64,000 nucleotides of DNA, taken from NCBI GenBank assembly GCA_031119555.1, contig JAVHXQ010000009.1, positions 1-64,000 of the forward strand, in the 5' to 3' direction. Positions 1-8,988 of the stretch are shown here, one piece after another; position 1 is the first letter of the stretch; every line of letters starts with the position of its first letter. Source of the DNA: Candidatus Dactylopiibacterium sp. Lineage in GTDB: Bacteria > Pseudomonadota > Gammaproteobacteria > Burkholderiales > Rhodocyclaceae. A program made the position numbers and the translations under genes. The notes beneath the pieces were generated by a model. That model did no database searches. It saw nothing but the letters and a program-made list of their open reading frames with translations, and was not told where the DNA came from.

Positions 1-212
1 CGCAGATCGGTCGCCGCAACAGCGAAGAAGCGGAATTATGGACACTACGCACCGCGGAGTCAACACCTTTCACGGGATTGTTGATGACTTTGTCACCCTT
101 AGCACTCAAGTCGCCAGAAGCAACCCACCCAGAAGGGATTCCCGAAAGAACAGGATTCGGCGCGGAGCTGCCTTGGTTAGGATCTGCACAACTTCTTGCC
201 AAGAGACATTTC

Positions 213-1916
213 GTGCCCCGCAACCATGCCCACTGCATGCTCGCCCTGGCAGCATTCATGATGGCGACAGGATGCGCGACGCCGCCCGCACAGACGCTTC
301 GCCCGGGCGATCATCTTTTGTCTCAGGAGCCGGTTGCAGCAAAGGCCCTGCCCCCACCCGCCGCGTCGTCGACCACGCAACCGCCCGCAGGACAGGAAGC
401 ACCGCGCCCCACCGCACAAGACACCTATTCGCTGTCGGTCAGGAATGTTTCGGTACAGAGCCTGCTACAGGCACTTGCTCAGGATGCGCCGATGGATATC
501 GATGTTCATCCTGCCATCACGGGTTCGGTTACGCTGAATGTCCGCAATCAGACGCTGACCCGCATACTCGATCGTATTGCTCGTCAGGCGCCCATCCGCT
601 ACGAACGGGATGGCGACACCCTGCTGATACTTCCCGACGAGCCCTTCATCCGCCACTACTCGGTGGATTACGTGAATCTCGACCGCGAGACAACCAGCAC
701 GATCTCGGTGGCCTCGCAGCTGGGCTCCCCAGAAGGAAATGCCACGAACGCCCGTTCTGCGGTGCCCCAGCAATCCGGCAGCGGCTCCACGGCCCGCATT
801 CAGAATACGTCGGCCCACCATTTCTGGCAGGCACTGGGGCGCAATCTGACGGAGTTGCTGCGGGAGACCGACGGCGACGGCAATCTGGCCGCGTGCTCCG
901 CCTCTGATCCGTCTGCCGACAGCGAGAAGCCCGCTCAGCCCGCCGCCGCGCCCTGCTCTGCGCTTCAGCCCACCCGGAAAGCCTCGCTGACGCTCAACCC
1001 GGAGGCCGGGTTGCTCGCGGTGCATGCCCGCTCGCACCAGCACGCGCGGGTGGGGGCGTATCTGGACAGCTTGCTGCGCCGCGCGCAACGGCAGGTCTTC
1101 ATTGAGGCCACGATCGCAGAGGTGGCCCTGACGCAGAACTTTCAGCAGGGAATCGACTGGAGTGCGCTCAATCTCTTCGGGACAGGCTTGCGCGTCGTGC
1201 AGCAAACCGTCGGCGCCTTTTCCACAACGAATGCCCGCCCCTTCATCGAGCTGGGATACGACTCGTCAGGCGGCAATTTCCAGAGCGTGGTGAAGCTGCT
1301 GGAAACCTTCGGCAGCGTGCGCGTGCTTTCAAGCCCCAAGCTCGCCGTGCTTCACAACCAGACGGCCGTCATGAAGGTCGTGGATGACAACGTCTATTTC
1401 ACCTACGAGATCAAGGAAACGGATGCCACGACCAACAGCCCGGCCAAAACCACGATCCAGTCCACCCTGCACTCGGTTCCGGTCGGTCTGGTCCTCACGA
1501 TCACGCCCATGATCGGAAGGGACGACAGCGTGACGCTCAACTTGCGTCCCAGCATGTCCCGCGTGATCGGCCACAAGACAGACCCCAGCCTGCAGTTCCT
1601 GCAAGGCAACGCCTCGCTCACCAACACGATCCCCATCATCCGCGCACGCGAGTTCGATTCCGTGCTGCGCATCGGCAACGGCAATGTCGCCATCATGGGC
1701 GGGCTCATGGAAGACACGCTGGACAGGGCCGCCGCCAGCATCTCCGGCCTTGCCGCATTGCCGCTCGTAGGGCGCCTGTTTCAGAACCGCAACGACACGC
1801 GCAGCAAGACCGAGCTCGTCATCTTCGTCCGCCCCACGGTCGCGCCCGAAACGGGTGGCGATGCGCTCGCCCGCTTCGCGCTGCCGGATCTGCGCGGAGA
1901 TGTCACATGGCAGTAG
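213..1916 (+). CDS. mshL: MSHA-type pilus secretin (MshL/PilQ-like lipoprotein)
   Basis: Outer-membrane secretin through which a type IV pilus would extend. With a GTG start at 213 the protein (567 aa) opens with a lipoprotein signal ending in the lipobox ATGC (Cys 21), preceded by an AGAGA ribosome site. The tracked TTG start at 78 adds an implausible leader, and ATG 237 is another option. A secretin N-domain (YSLSVRNVSVQSLL) is followed by the conserved C-terminal secretin domain, including VAIMGGLMEDT and the terminal TELVIFVRPT strand. Its stop overlaps the start of the ATPase gene, so it heads a tightly coupled pilus operon. The family is clear; assignment to the MSHA rather than PilQ branch rests on gene order and size. 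Confidence 0.85.
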   Translation: MPRNHAHCMLALAAFMMATGCATPPAQTLRPGDHLLSQEPVAAKALPPPAASSTTQPPAGQEAPRPTAQDTYSLSVRNVSVQSLLQALAQDAPMDIDVHPAITGSVTLNVRNQTLTRILDRIARQAPIRYERDGDTLLILPDEPFIRHYSVDYVNLDRETTSTISVASQLGSPEGNATNARSAVPQQSGSGSTARIQNTSAHHFWQALGRNLTELLRETDGDGNLAACSASDPSADSEKPAQPAAAPCSALQPTRKASLTLNPEAGLLAVHARSHQHARVGAYLDSLLRRAQRQVFIEATIAEVALTQNFQQGIDWSALNLFGTGLRVVQQTVGAFSTTNARPFIELGYDSSGGNFQSVVKLLETFGSVRVLSSPKLAVLHNQTAVMKVVDDNVYFTYEIKETDATTNSPAKTTIQSTLHSVPVGLVLTITPMIGRDDSVTLNLRPSMSRVIGHKTDPSLQFLQGNASLTNTIPIIRAREFDSVLRIGNGNVAIMGGLMEDTLDRAAASISGLAALPLVGRLFQNRNDTRSKTELVIFVRPTVAPETGGDALARFALPDLRGDVTWQ

Positions 1917-3640
1917 TGCAGACGCCCCCCTTGCAACACGCTCCTATCGGGCGTCTGCTGGTGGAGCAGCGTCTCATCAGCGCGGACCAGCTCCGCATCA
2001 CTCAGCACGAGCAGGCGCGAACCGGGCAGGCCATCGGCCCCTTGCTCGTAAGCCTGGGCTTCGTCACCGAACACGCTCTGCGCGCCGCTCATGCGCAAGC
2101 CTGTGGACTCGCCGAGGCGGACCTCGCGCGCAGCACACCCGACAAGCAGGCGCAGGGCTGCGTTCCCGAACCGCTCGCGCGTCGGCTGGGGGTCTTTCCT
2201 CTGAGCTGGGACGCGACTCGTCGGCACCTGGAGCTCGCCATCGCCCGGCCCGACGATCTCGTCATCACGGATCAGCTGGCGGCACAACTCCCCCAGGGCG
2301 TGCTCGTGACCCTGAGGGTTGCGGGAGAGGACGAAATCCGTCAGGCGATCGAGCGTCATTACGGACACAAGGAAGACCTCGGCGCGCTCGTGGCCCACCT
2401 CGAACGCGCGGCCACCGAACCCCTGGCTCCCGGCCGGGAAGCCCCGCCCAGCCAGGCCGCCGTGCATCTCGTCGACGCCGTACTGCAGGATGCTGTGCGG
2501 CGCGAAGCCTCCGATATCCATTTCGAACCCGAACGCCATCTGCTGCGGATCCGCTATCGCATCGACGGCCTGCTGCGCGAGATCCTGTCTCTGCACGCGC
2601 CCGCCTGGCCGGCCCTCGCCGTGCGGCTCAAGGTCATGGCCGACATCGACATCGCAGAGAACCGCAGCCCGCAGGACGGACGCATATCCCAGGTCATCGG
2701 AGGGCGGCCCATCGACTTCCGTGTATCCACGCTGCCGACGCTGCATGGCGAAAACATCGTGCTGCGCATCCTCGACCGCCAGCGTCGCCTCATGCCGCTG
2801 GCCGGCCTGGGCCTTGCACCCACCCAGCTCGCCCGTCTGCGCATCATGATCGCCCGCCCGGAGGGTCTGCTGGTCTTCACCGGCCCCACGGGCAGCGGCA
2901 AGACAACCACGCTTTACTCCATCCTTCACCAGCTCGACGCCGCCCGGCTCAACATCATGACGCTGGAAGATCCTGTCGAGTACCCGCTGCCGGGCATCCG
3001 CCAGAGCACCATCTCCGAGGAAAGCCGCCTCGGCTTTGCCGAGGGCGTGCGCGCCATGATGCGGCAAGACCCGGATGTCATCCTCATCGGCGAGATCCGC
3101 GACGCCGAAACCGCCAGCATGGCCCTGCGCGCGGCCATGACGGGGCATCAGGTGCATGCCACGCTGCACTCCGGCTCCGCCCTTGGCACGCTGGTTCGTC
3201 TGCAGGAACTCGGCGTCCGGCCCGACATCCTGGCCGGCAACCTCATCGGCGCCGTCGCCCAACGGCTCGTGCGCCGGCTCTGCCCGCACTGCCGCGAGCC
3301 CCGCATGCCGACCGCCACAGAGCGTGAGCTGCTGGACGAAACCGGCACGACGACGCTTTTTGACGCCACGGGGTGCCCACTGTGCGATGGCCAGGGCTAC
3401 CGCGGCCGGCTCGCGCTGATGGAAATCCTGCGCATGAATGCCGAACTCGACGAACTCGTCGCGGCGGGCGCCAGCCGCCACGCCTTGAAGCGCGCGGCAA
3501 GAGCGGGCGGTTGCGTGTCGCTCGTTGAAGATGGCTTGCGCGCCGTGCGCGCGGGCCTCACCACGCTCGAGGAACTGGGCCGCGTCGTCGACCTCACCGA
3601 GCGCCAGCACGCCATGCCCGACATGGCTGCGGTGGAGTAG
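1907..3640 (+). CDS. mshE: Pilus assembly ATPase (MshE/PilB/GspE family)
   Basis: Cytoplasmic hexameric ATPase that powers pilin polymerisation. It has an N-terminal MshEN/GspE-N region (residues 10-160), a Walker A GPTGSGKTT near residue 326, a Walker B-like ILIGEIRD near 395, and a CxxC pair (CPHC about 459, CPLC about 490) forming the tetracysteine zinc site of extension ATPases. At 577 aa it is normal for the family. MshE-type N-domains bind c-di-GMP in other species, and the leading GRLLVEQRLIS segment is compatible with that, but the binding motif was not scored. The ATG lies inside the end of the secretin gene, implying translational coupling. Confidence 0.93.
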   Translation: MAVVQTPPLQHAPIGRLLVEQRLISADQLRITQHEQARTGQAIGPLLVSLGFVTEHALRAAHAQACGLAEADLARSTPDKQAQGCVPEPLARRLGVFPLSWDATRRHLELAIARPDDLVITDQLAAQLPQGVLVTLRVAGEDEIRQAIERHYGHKEDLGALVAHLERAATEPLAPGREAPPSQAAVHLVDAVLQDAVRREASDIHFEPERHLLRIRYRIDGLLREILSLHAPAWPALAVRLKVMADIDIAENRSPQDGRISQVIGGRPIDFRVSTLPTLHGENIVLRILDRQRRLMPLAGLGLAPTQLARLRIMIARPEGLLVFTGPTGSGKTTTLYSILHQLDAARLNIMTLEDPVEYPLPGIRQSTISEESRLGFAEGVRAMMRQDPDVILIGEIRDAETASMALRAAMTGHQVHATLHSGSALGTLVRLQELGVRPDILAGNLIGAVAQRLVRRLCPHCREPRMPTATERELLDETGTTTLFDATGCPLCDGQGYRGRLALMEILRMNAELDELVAAGASRHALKRAARAGGCVSLVEDGLRAVRAGLTTLEELGRVVDLTERQHAMPDMAAVE

Positions 3641-3643
3641 GCC

Positions 3644-4846
3644 GTGCCGCGCTTTGCTTACACGGCACTCAATGCGGCGGGCCAGCGCGTCCTCGGCGCC
3701 GAAGACGCGGTCAGCGAGGCCGCGCTCGAGTCGCAGCTGAGCCCGCGCGGTCTGGCGCTCGTGCGCGCGCAGCCCCAGCGCTTCGTGCTGCCCCGGCAGA
3801 ACCCGCGCCTGCCCTTGCGCGAACGTATCCATTTCTGTTTCCAGCTTGAACAACTGCTCAGCGCGGGTATTCCGCTGATCGAGGCGCTCACGGAACTGCG
3901 GGACTCCGCCAGCCATGTCCGTACCGCTGCGGTGCTGGCAGAGCTCATTGCCCGCATCGAAGCCGGAGCGAACTTCTCCGACGCCCTGCGGACACAGGGA
4001 GCCGCTTTCGACGCCAGCGCCTGCGCCCTCGTGCGCGCGGGAGAAAGCAGCGGCCATCTGCCCGAAGTGCTCTCACGCCTGGCCGAAGCGCTGCGCCGCG
4101 AGGAATCCCTGCGCGCCGGACTGCGCAAACTCGCGATCTACCCTGGCTTCGTGCTCGTCACGGCCCTCGCCGCGCTTCTGGTCGCCATGCTCGGCGTCGT
4201 GCCCGAAATCGAAAAAATCTTCCGCAGCAGTCAGCTCACGCTGCCCTGGGCCACGCGCGCCCTGATCGTGGGAGCCGATCTCCTCGCACACGGCTGGCCT
4301 GCTCTGGTGCTCGGCGTTCCCACCCTCGGCGTGGCGGGCGCAATCCTCGTCCGCCGGAATCCGGCACTGCTCCGGCAGCGCGACGCCCTGCTGCTCGCCT
4401 TGCCCATCACGGGGCCGATCCTGCACAAGATCCTGCTCGCGCGCATCACCAACCTTTTCGCGCTCCTGCACGCCGCGGGGCTGCCGCTGCACGACACCCT
4501 GAAGCTCGTCTCCGAGGCCAGTGGCAACGCGGTGCTACGTGCCGCCCTGATACACGCCAACGAAGCCATCCAGACCGGGCACGGGCTGGGCGCAGCCTTC
4601 TCCGTGGCGGATGTCTTTCCGCCGCTGCTGCGCCGCATGATCCGCGTCGGCGAGCAGACCGGTGCCATAGACCGGGCGATGCAGAACCTCACCCGCATAT
4701 ATGAACGGGATGTGCAAGAAGCCATCGACACCCTGCAAGCCTCTCTGGAACCCGTGCTCACGCTGATTCTGGGCGCGCTCATGGGCTGGGTCGCGCTCGC
4801 GATCCTGGGGCCTGTGCACACCCTCGTGACACGGATGCCCGTCTGA
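3644..4846 (+). CDS. mshG: Pilus inner-membrane platform protein (MshG/PilC/GspF family)
   Basis: Polytopic inner-membrane protein that forms the assembly platform engaged by the ATPase. The 400-aa product contains two GspF domains: a cytoplasmic repeat (FCFQLEQLLSAGIPLIEAL) followed by membrane helices near 165-190 and 215-240, then the second repeat (LFALLHAAGLPLHDTL) and a C-terminal helix near 370-395. The start is GTG, 3 nt after the ATPase stop, and the N-terminus PRFAYTALNAAGQRV is typical of the family. The stop overlaps the next ATG by one base. Confidence 0.93.
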   Translation: MPRFAYTALNAAGQRVLGAEDAVSEAALESQLSPRGLALVRAQPQRFVLPRQNPRLPLRERIHFCFQLEQLLSAGIPLIEALTELRDSASHVRTAAVLAELIARIEAGANFSDALRTQGAAFDASACALVRAGESSGHLPEVLSRLAEALRREESLRAGLRKLAIYPGFVLVTALAALLVAMLGVVPEIEKIFRSSQLTLPWATRALIVGADLLAHGWPALVLGVPTLGVAGAILVRRNPALLRQRDALLLALPITGPILHKILLARITNLFALLHAAGLPLHDTLKLVSEASGNAVLRAALIHANEAIQTGHGLGAAFSVADVFPPLLRRMIRVGEQTGAIDRAMQNLTRIYERDVQEAIDTLQASLEPVLTLILGALMGWVALAILGPVHTLVTRMPV

Positions 4847-6318
4847 TGCCGCTGCGCCGACATTACATCCACTTCCTCGCTGCTGATGGCCTGCGCACGC
4901 ACGAACGCGCCCGCGGCCAGATCCGGGCCCGTGCACGCCATGCCGCCACCCCTTCGGGCGTGGGCGACTTCGAGGCTTGGCTGTCCGCGCGGCCGCACGC
5001 GGTCCACCACCTCGTGGTCGACCTCGTCGACGAGCACGCCAGCGTCGAAGCCCTTCCTCCGCTGCGCGCCAGGGAACGCCGGGCCTGGATCACACGGCGC
5101 GCGGCGCGCCAGTTTCCCGCCTCGACCTGTGCCACGGGGATGCGCCGTGGCAAGGACGACGCCTTGCTGCTGTCGGGCCTGCCGTCCGCGCTGGGGCTGT
5201 CGCCCTGGCTGGATGTCTTCGACCGCCAGGATGCCGCGCTCGCGACCGTGCATACCTCGGCCGGCCTGCTCGCGACCTCGCTCTCCCGTCAGGGGGATGC
5301 CGGTCTCTGCATTGCCCTCACGCCCGCCGGTCTGCGTTTCGTCCAGTTCGATGCGGCCGGCCTGCGCTTCACGCGTCTCGCGCCTCTGCCCGAGGATGAG
5401 TTCGACGCCTTGTTTCTGCTGCAGGAAACGCGCAAGACCCTGCACCACCTCGCCGATGGCGCCGCGCCGGGCACCCCGGCTCCCGGCACGCCCTTGCCGC
5501 TGCACGTCCTCCTTCCCGCAGCGCTTCTGCCCGAGGCACAGGCCGCCCTGGCCCAGACCGGGGCGGGGCCGGTCCTCGTCATGCCGGCAGCGCCGCCTCC
5601 GCGCGGACGCAACGGGCTCGCGGCAACAGATCTCCACGCCGAGGTACTCGCCACACTGGCGTTACTGGTCCTGAGCGGCACGCCCGCGCCCCAGCTGGCG
5701 CCCGCCCCCGCGCGCGCGACGCATCGCGTCCGCACCTGGCGCGACGCCGGGGTGGCTCTCGCGCTGGTCGCGAGCGCAGGCCTCTGTGCGTGGAGCGCCC
5801 ACGTCCATGAACGCGAAGTCCGCCTCGAGGCGGAAACCCTCGCCTTGCAGCGCACCGCGCAGGACACCGCGCGCCGCATCGCAGACCATCTATCCCCCTT
5901 GCCTTCCGCCGCTGCATTGGCGCAACTGCGCGCACTCGCGCCGCACCTGGCCCGCCTCGCCACGCCCCTGCCGCCTCCCGAAACGCTGCTGCTGCCGCTG
6001 TCACGCGTGCTCGAACACTATCCGGGCATGGTGCTCGAAGCCCTCGAATGGCGTTACGATTCCCCCGGGCCTGCCGGATCACCGTTGCGGCTGGCGCTGG
6101 AGATGCGGCTCGAGGGCGATCAGGAACCCGTCGCCGCGCTGCGATCGATGCGGGAGTTCTGTGCGGGGCTGCAAGCATTGGGGCTGGCAGTCAACGTAAC
6201 GTCCTCCCTCTTCGCGGGGGCCGCGGAGCGCCCCTTGCTCGCCAGCGAACTCGCCGACCCACGCTCGCGCCGGTTCGCACTCTCACTCACGCGCGCGCCG
6301 CAATCGCCCCCACCATGA
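4846..6318 (+). CDS. PilM/PilN-like (GspL-like) pilus assembly protein
   Basis: A 490-aa protein in the position of the inner-membrane assembly complex. Residues 1-290 are soluble, with an Asp-rich segment (HHLVVDLVDEH). A single membrane helix (about 301-317, AGVALALVASAGLCAW) is followed by a coiled-coil-prone stretch and a small C-terminal domain that could correspond to PilN/GspL. This would be a cytoplasmic PilM-like domain fused to a PilN-like part, but no actin-type nucleotide motif is evident, so function is inferred from topology and operon position. It overlaps both neighbours by a few bases, as expected for stoichiometric translation. Confidence 0.6.
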   Translation: MPLRRHYIHFLAADGLRTHERARGQIRARARHAATPSGVGDFEAWLSARPHAVHHLVVDLVDEHASVEALPPLRARERRAWITRRAARQFPASTCATGMRRGKDDALLLSGLPSALGLSPWLDVFDRQDAALATVHTSAGLLATSLSRQGDAGLCIALTPAGLRFVQFDAAGLRFTRLAPLPEDEFDALFLLQETRKTLHHLADGAAPGTPAPGTPLPLHVLLPAALLPEAQAALAQTGAGPVLVMPAAPPPRGRNGLAATDLHAEVLATLALLVLSGTPAPQLAPAPARATHRVRTWRDAGVALALVASAGLCAWSAHVHEREVRLEAETLALQRTAQDTARRIADHLSPLPSAAALAQLRALAPHLARLATPLPPPETLLLPLSRVLEHYPGMVLEALEWRYDSPGPAGSPLRLALEMRLEGDQEPVAALRSMREFCAGLQALGLAVNVTSSLFAGAAERPLLASELADPRSRRFALSLTRAPQSPPP

Positions 6319-6896
6319 CGCCCGTTCGTCTTCTGCGCCGCCGGCTGCGCCTGCTCACCCCGCTGTTGCCGGCCCTGCTCCTGCTGGTCAGCGCAGGCGT
6401 ACTCCTTGTATACATGCTGGGACGCGAAAACGTCGCCCACCGCCAGCACCAGGCTGCACATCAGGCGCTGAGCCAGCAGCGCGCGCTCGAGTCCGAAGCG
6501 CCCGCGCTCGGGCTGGCGCGCGATCGTCTCGCTTCCATCCCCGGCGTGGGCACCGACAACGCCACCGCGCGGCTGGTCTGGGCGCAGCGCCTGCAGCAGG
6601 CCGCGCGCGCGCAGGGGCTGCCGGAGCCCGTCTTCACGCTGCATCCGGCCAGCCCCCTCGAAAGCGCGCCCGAGCTTACCGGGGGCGGCCTGCAGGCAAG
6701 CCGCATGCATTTTCTGCAACCCCTCACGCATGAGCGTCAGCTCCTGGAATTGCTCGACGCGCTCGACGCCGCCCCCGGCGCCCGTCAGCATCCGCGCGGT
6801 TGCCGGGTCGCGCGCGGACGCGGCGAGCATCCTCTGGAAGCGGAATGCGAGCTGGACTGGCTGAGCCAGTCGGCGCCTGCCGGCGCCCGGCCATGA
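6315..6896 (+). CDS. PilO/GspM-like pilus assembly protein
   Basis: A bitopic protein of 193 aa: a short basic N-terminus, one membrane helix (about residues 12-30), a helical linker and a small periplasmic domain. This is the PilO/GspM/MshJ architecture. The chosen ATG at 6315 forms an ATGA overlap with the previous stop; the longer tracked start at 6048 lies within the preceding gene and gives an Arg-rich shadow sequence. Sequence similarity to named families is not obvious by eye, so the call rests on topology, size and its place between the PilN-like and PilP-like genes. Confidence 0.6.
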   Translation: MTPVRLLRRRLRLLTPLLPALLLLVSAGVLLVYMLGRENVAHRQHQAAHQALSQQRALESEAPALGLARDRLASIPGVGTDNATARLVWAQRLQQAARAQGLPEPVFTLHPASPLESAPELTGGGLQASRMHFLQPLTHERQLLELLDALDAAPGARQHPRGCRVARGRGEHPLEAECELDWLSQSAPAGARP

Positions 6897-7291
6897 AAGG
6901 CTCCGTCACGCTCGCCGCGTGTCTGTTCGGCATCGCCTGCGGCACGGTTGGGGCGACGGAACAAACCGCCGCGCTGCGCGCGCAGATCGGGCGCCTTTTC
7001 GACCTTCCCCGGCCTCCCGGCAGCGCCCCGCCCGCCACGCCCGAGGCCCGCCCCTCGCCCTCCTCGGCGGGTCTTCCCGCTGCACCGGGCGCTCGCACGC
7101 TACGTCTGGACGGCGTGCTGCTGCGCCCCGACGGTCGCCATACGGTGTGGATCAACCACAACGCGCTCAGCGGCGCGGCCGCGCCCGTCGCGGACGATGT
7201 TCACAGCGTGTGGCTGCGCAGCGGACGCGGCGCCATGCGTCGCCTGCGACCCGGCGAATCCCTGAGCGACGACGCCCCGGTGGATCCATGA
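6893..7291 (+). CDS. Periplasmic pilus assembly protein (PilP/MshK-like)
   Basis: A 132-aa secreted protein. A signal peptide (MKGSVTLAACLFGIACGTVGA) is followed by a Pro/Ala-rich linker (residues 40-65) and a compact domain beginning LRLDGVLLRPDGRHTVWIN, resembling the short beta domain of PilP/GspC/MshK that docks the inner-membrane complex to the secretin. The ATGA overlap with the upstream gene fixes the start. Functional assignment is by architecture and position. Confidence 0.6.
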   Translation: MKGSVTLAACLFGIACGTVGATEQTAALRAQIGRLFDLPRPPGSAPPATPEARPSPSSAGLPAAPGARTLRLDGVLLRPDGRHTVWINHNALSGAAAPVADDVHSVWLRSGRGAMRRLRPGESLSDDAPVDP

Positions 7292-8352
7292 AAGGCCAGC
7301 GCGGCTTCGCCACTCTCGCGGCCCTGGGGGTCGCCAGTCTCATTACCGCCACCGTCGTCTGGCAGGCGCTGTCGACGCGGGGCGGCGCCAGTTTCCAACA
7401 GCATGAAACCCGGGCGGCGCTACGCGCCCTGCGCGAAGCGCGTGAGGCCCTCATCGCCCACGCCCTCATCGAGGACAACACCCCCGGCAGCCTGCCGAGC
7501 CCCTCGGGCGAGGACGTGCTCGATGGCCGCTCGACGCCGCTGGGTTTCACCGGCAGCCCGGGCCAAGCCGCGCGACGCCTGCCCTGGCACTTCCTGGCGC
7601 TCGCGCCAGCACAGGATTGCCTCTGGTACGCACTCGCGCACACTCACCGCAACACGCTTTCCACTCACCTGCGCCGCGCCGGCAATGGCACGGCCATCAA
7701 CGCGGCCAGCGCCGGGCCGCTGCGCGTGCATACGCCCACGGCAGACGTCGCGGCCGTCGCGGTGATCATCGCGCCGGGCCGGGCCGGCCCCGCGCAAGGC
7801 GGCCGGACCGCCCCGGGCGTCGCACGGAATTGCGAGGGCGGTTCGGTCCCGGCCTTCCTTGAAGGCCGCAATGCCGACGGCAGCGAAGATTTCGACATGC
7901 CCCCCCTGCACGGCAACGATCTCGTGCTCGCACTCTCCGCCGAGGATCTGCTGCGCCCCGTGCTGCGCCGCGTACTGGGGCGCTTCCGCAGCGAAAGCCA
8001 GCGTGCCGACCTGCTTGCCCAGATCCACCTGCAACCCGGTGACGGCACGCTGGACAGCCTGCGCTGCGCGGCGACCGCCTCCGGCGTGCCCTGTGCCTTC
8101 GCGCAGCACTTCGACGAACGCCTGGCGGGCACCGAGGCCGCGCGGCTCGTCTATGGCGGGCAGCCGTGTCCGGGCCTCAGCCGCGTCGACGGCGCGACCT
8201 ACCGGCATCCCGTGAGCTGGCTGTGCTTCAACGACTGGTATGCCCACATCCGCTACGAGCGTGCCAGCGACCGGCTTGTCGCGCAGTTGCCCGGCGCGGC
8301 GGGCGTCTGCCGGCTCGATCTGCAGTCTGGCCGTCTGCACTGCGAGCACTGA
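7288..8352 (+). CDS. Putative minor-pilin-like protein, paralogue of the next gene
   Basis: A 354-aa protein with a short N-terminus ending QRG, then a hydrophobic helix (FATLAALGVASLITATVVW). It resembles a class III pilin leader but lacks the Glu at mature position 5. A segment EAREALIAHAL...LPSPSGEDVLDG...LPWHFLALAP closely parallels the downstream prepilin (EAREALLNHAA...LPCPDRSGDGEPD...LPWHLLGLPA), so the two are paralogous. The remainder contains several Cys residues and two larger extensions. It may be a GspK-like or PilX-like tip component; that is inference. The start overlaps the upstream stop (ATGA). Confidence 0.6.
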   Translation: MKGQRGFATLAALGVASLITATVVWQALSTRGGASFQQHETRAALRALREAREALIAHALIEDNTPGSLPSPSGEDVLDGRSTPLGFTGSPGQAARRLPWHFLALAPAQDCLWYALAHTHRNTLSTHLRRAGNGTAINAASAGPLRVHTPTADVAAVAVIIAPGRAGPAQGGRTAPGVARNCEGGSVPAFLEGRNADGSEDFDMPPLHGNDLVLALSAEDLLRPVLRRVLGRFRSESQRADLLAQIHLQPGDGTLDSLRCAATASGVPCAFAQHFDERLAGTEAARLVYGGQPCPGLSRVDGATYRHPVSWLCFNDWYAHIRYERASDRLVAQLPGAAGVCRLDLQSGRLHCEH

Positions 8353-8355
8353 GCC

Positions 8356-8976
8356 ATGCCTGCTCGCTCCGGCCCCGCACGAGGTTTCACGCTGATCGAG
8401 CTGGCGATCGTGCTGCTCATCCTGGGCGTGCTCGGCAGCGGGGCATTCAGCGCACTCAGTCTGCAGATCGAGCGCAGCCGCCTGCTGGAAGTCCACGCGC
8501 AACTCCATGAAGCCCGCGAAGCGTTGCTCAATCACGCCGCCGCCACGGGCGCACTCCCCTGCCCCGACCGCAGCGGCGATGGCGAGCCCGACGCCTGCAA
8601 TGCCACGGGCGTGACGACCGGCGAGCTGCCCTGGCATCTGCTGGGGCTGCCGGCGCGCGATCCTTGGGGGCAGCCGCTGCGCTACACGGCGCATGCCGCC
8701 TTCACGGGCGCCCAGCCCATTGCGCTCGCAAGCCTGGGCGGCATCGAGATCCTGGCGCTGGAAGCGGGCGGCGCCACGCAATCGCTCGCCCGCCCCGACG
8801 CGGTCGTGATGGCGCTGTGGTCCGTCGGCGCCGACGGCCTCAGCGCCACGGCGCCGCCGCTCGCCGCCCACCGTGTCGTGGCGCGCGGGCCCGACGTGGA
8901 CGATCAGGCGATCTGGCTTTCGCGCTTCGTACTGATCGGGCGCATGCTCGAAACGGGGCACGTCCTGCTGGAGTAG
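8356..8976 (+). CDS. Type IV prepilin-like protein
   Basis: A 206-aa prepilin with a canonical class III leader: MPARSGPARG followed by FTLIELAIVLLILGVLG, giving predicted cleavage after Gly 10 and Glu at mature position 5. The globular part carries LPCPDRSGDGEPD and LPWHLLGLPARDPWGQPLRYT, a pattern of minor pilins that is shared with the preceding gene. It closes the contiguous assembly operon. No prepilin peptidase gene lies in the window, so processing must rely on an enzyme encoded elsewhere. Confidence 0.85.
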   Translation: MPARSGPARGFTLIELAIVLLILGVLGSGAFSALSLQIERSRLLEVHAQLHEAREALLNHAAATGALPCPDRSGDGEPDACNATGVTTGELPWHLLGLPARDPWGQPLRYTAHAAFTGAQPIALASLGGIEILALEAGGATQSLARPDAVVMALWSVGADGLSATAPPLAAHRVVARGPDVDDQAIWLSRFVLIGRMLETGHVLLE

Positions 8977-8988
8977 ACTCTCCCACAC

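Noticed and set aside
38-907. 289-aa plus-strand ORF overlapping the secretin
   Set aside because: Arg/His/Ser-rich composition typical of an out-of-frame shadow; no motif, and the overlapping frame encodes a clear secretin.
1781-4057. 758-aa minus-strand ORF over the pilus ATPase and platform genes
   Set aside because: Antisense of well-supported genes, rich in Arg/Gln/His/Gly as expected for the reverse of GC-rich coding sequence.
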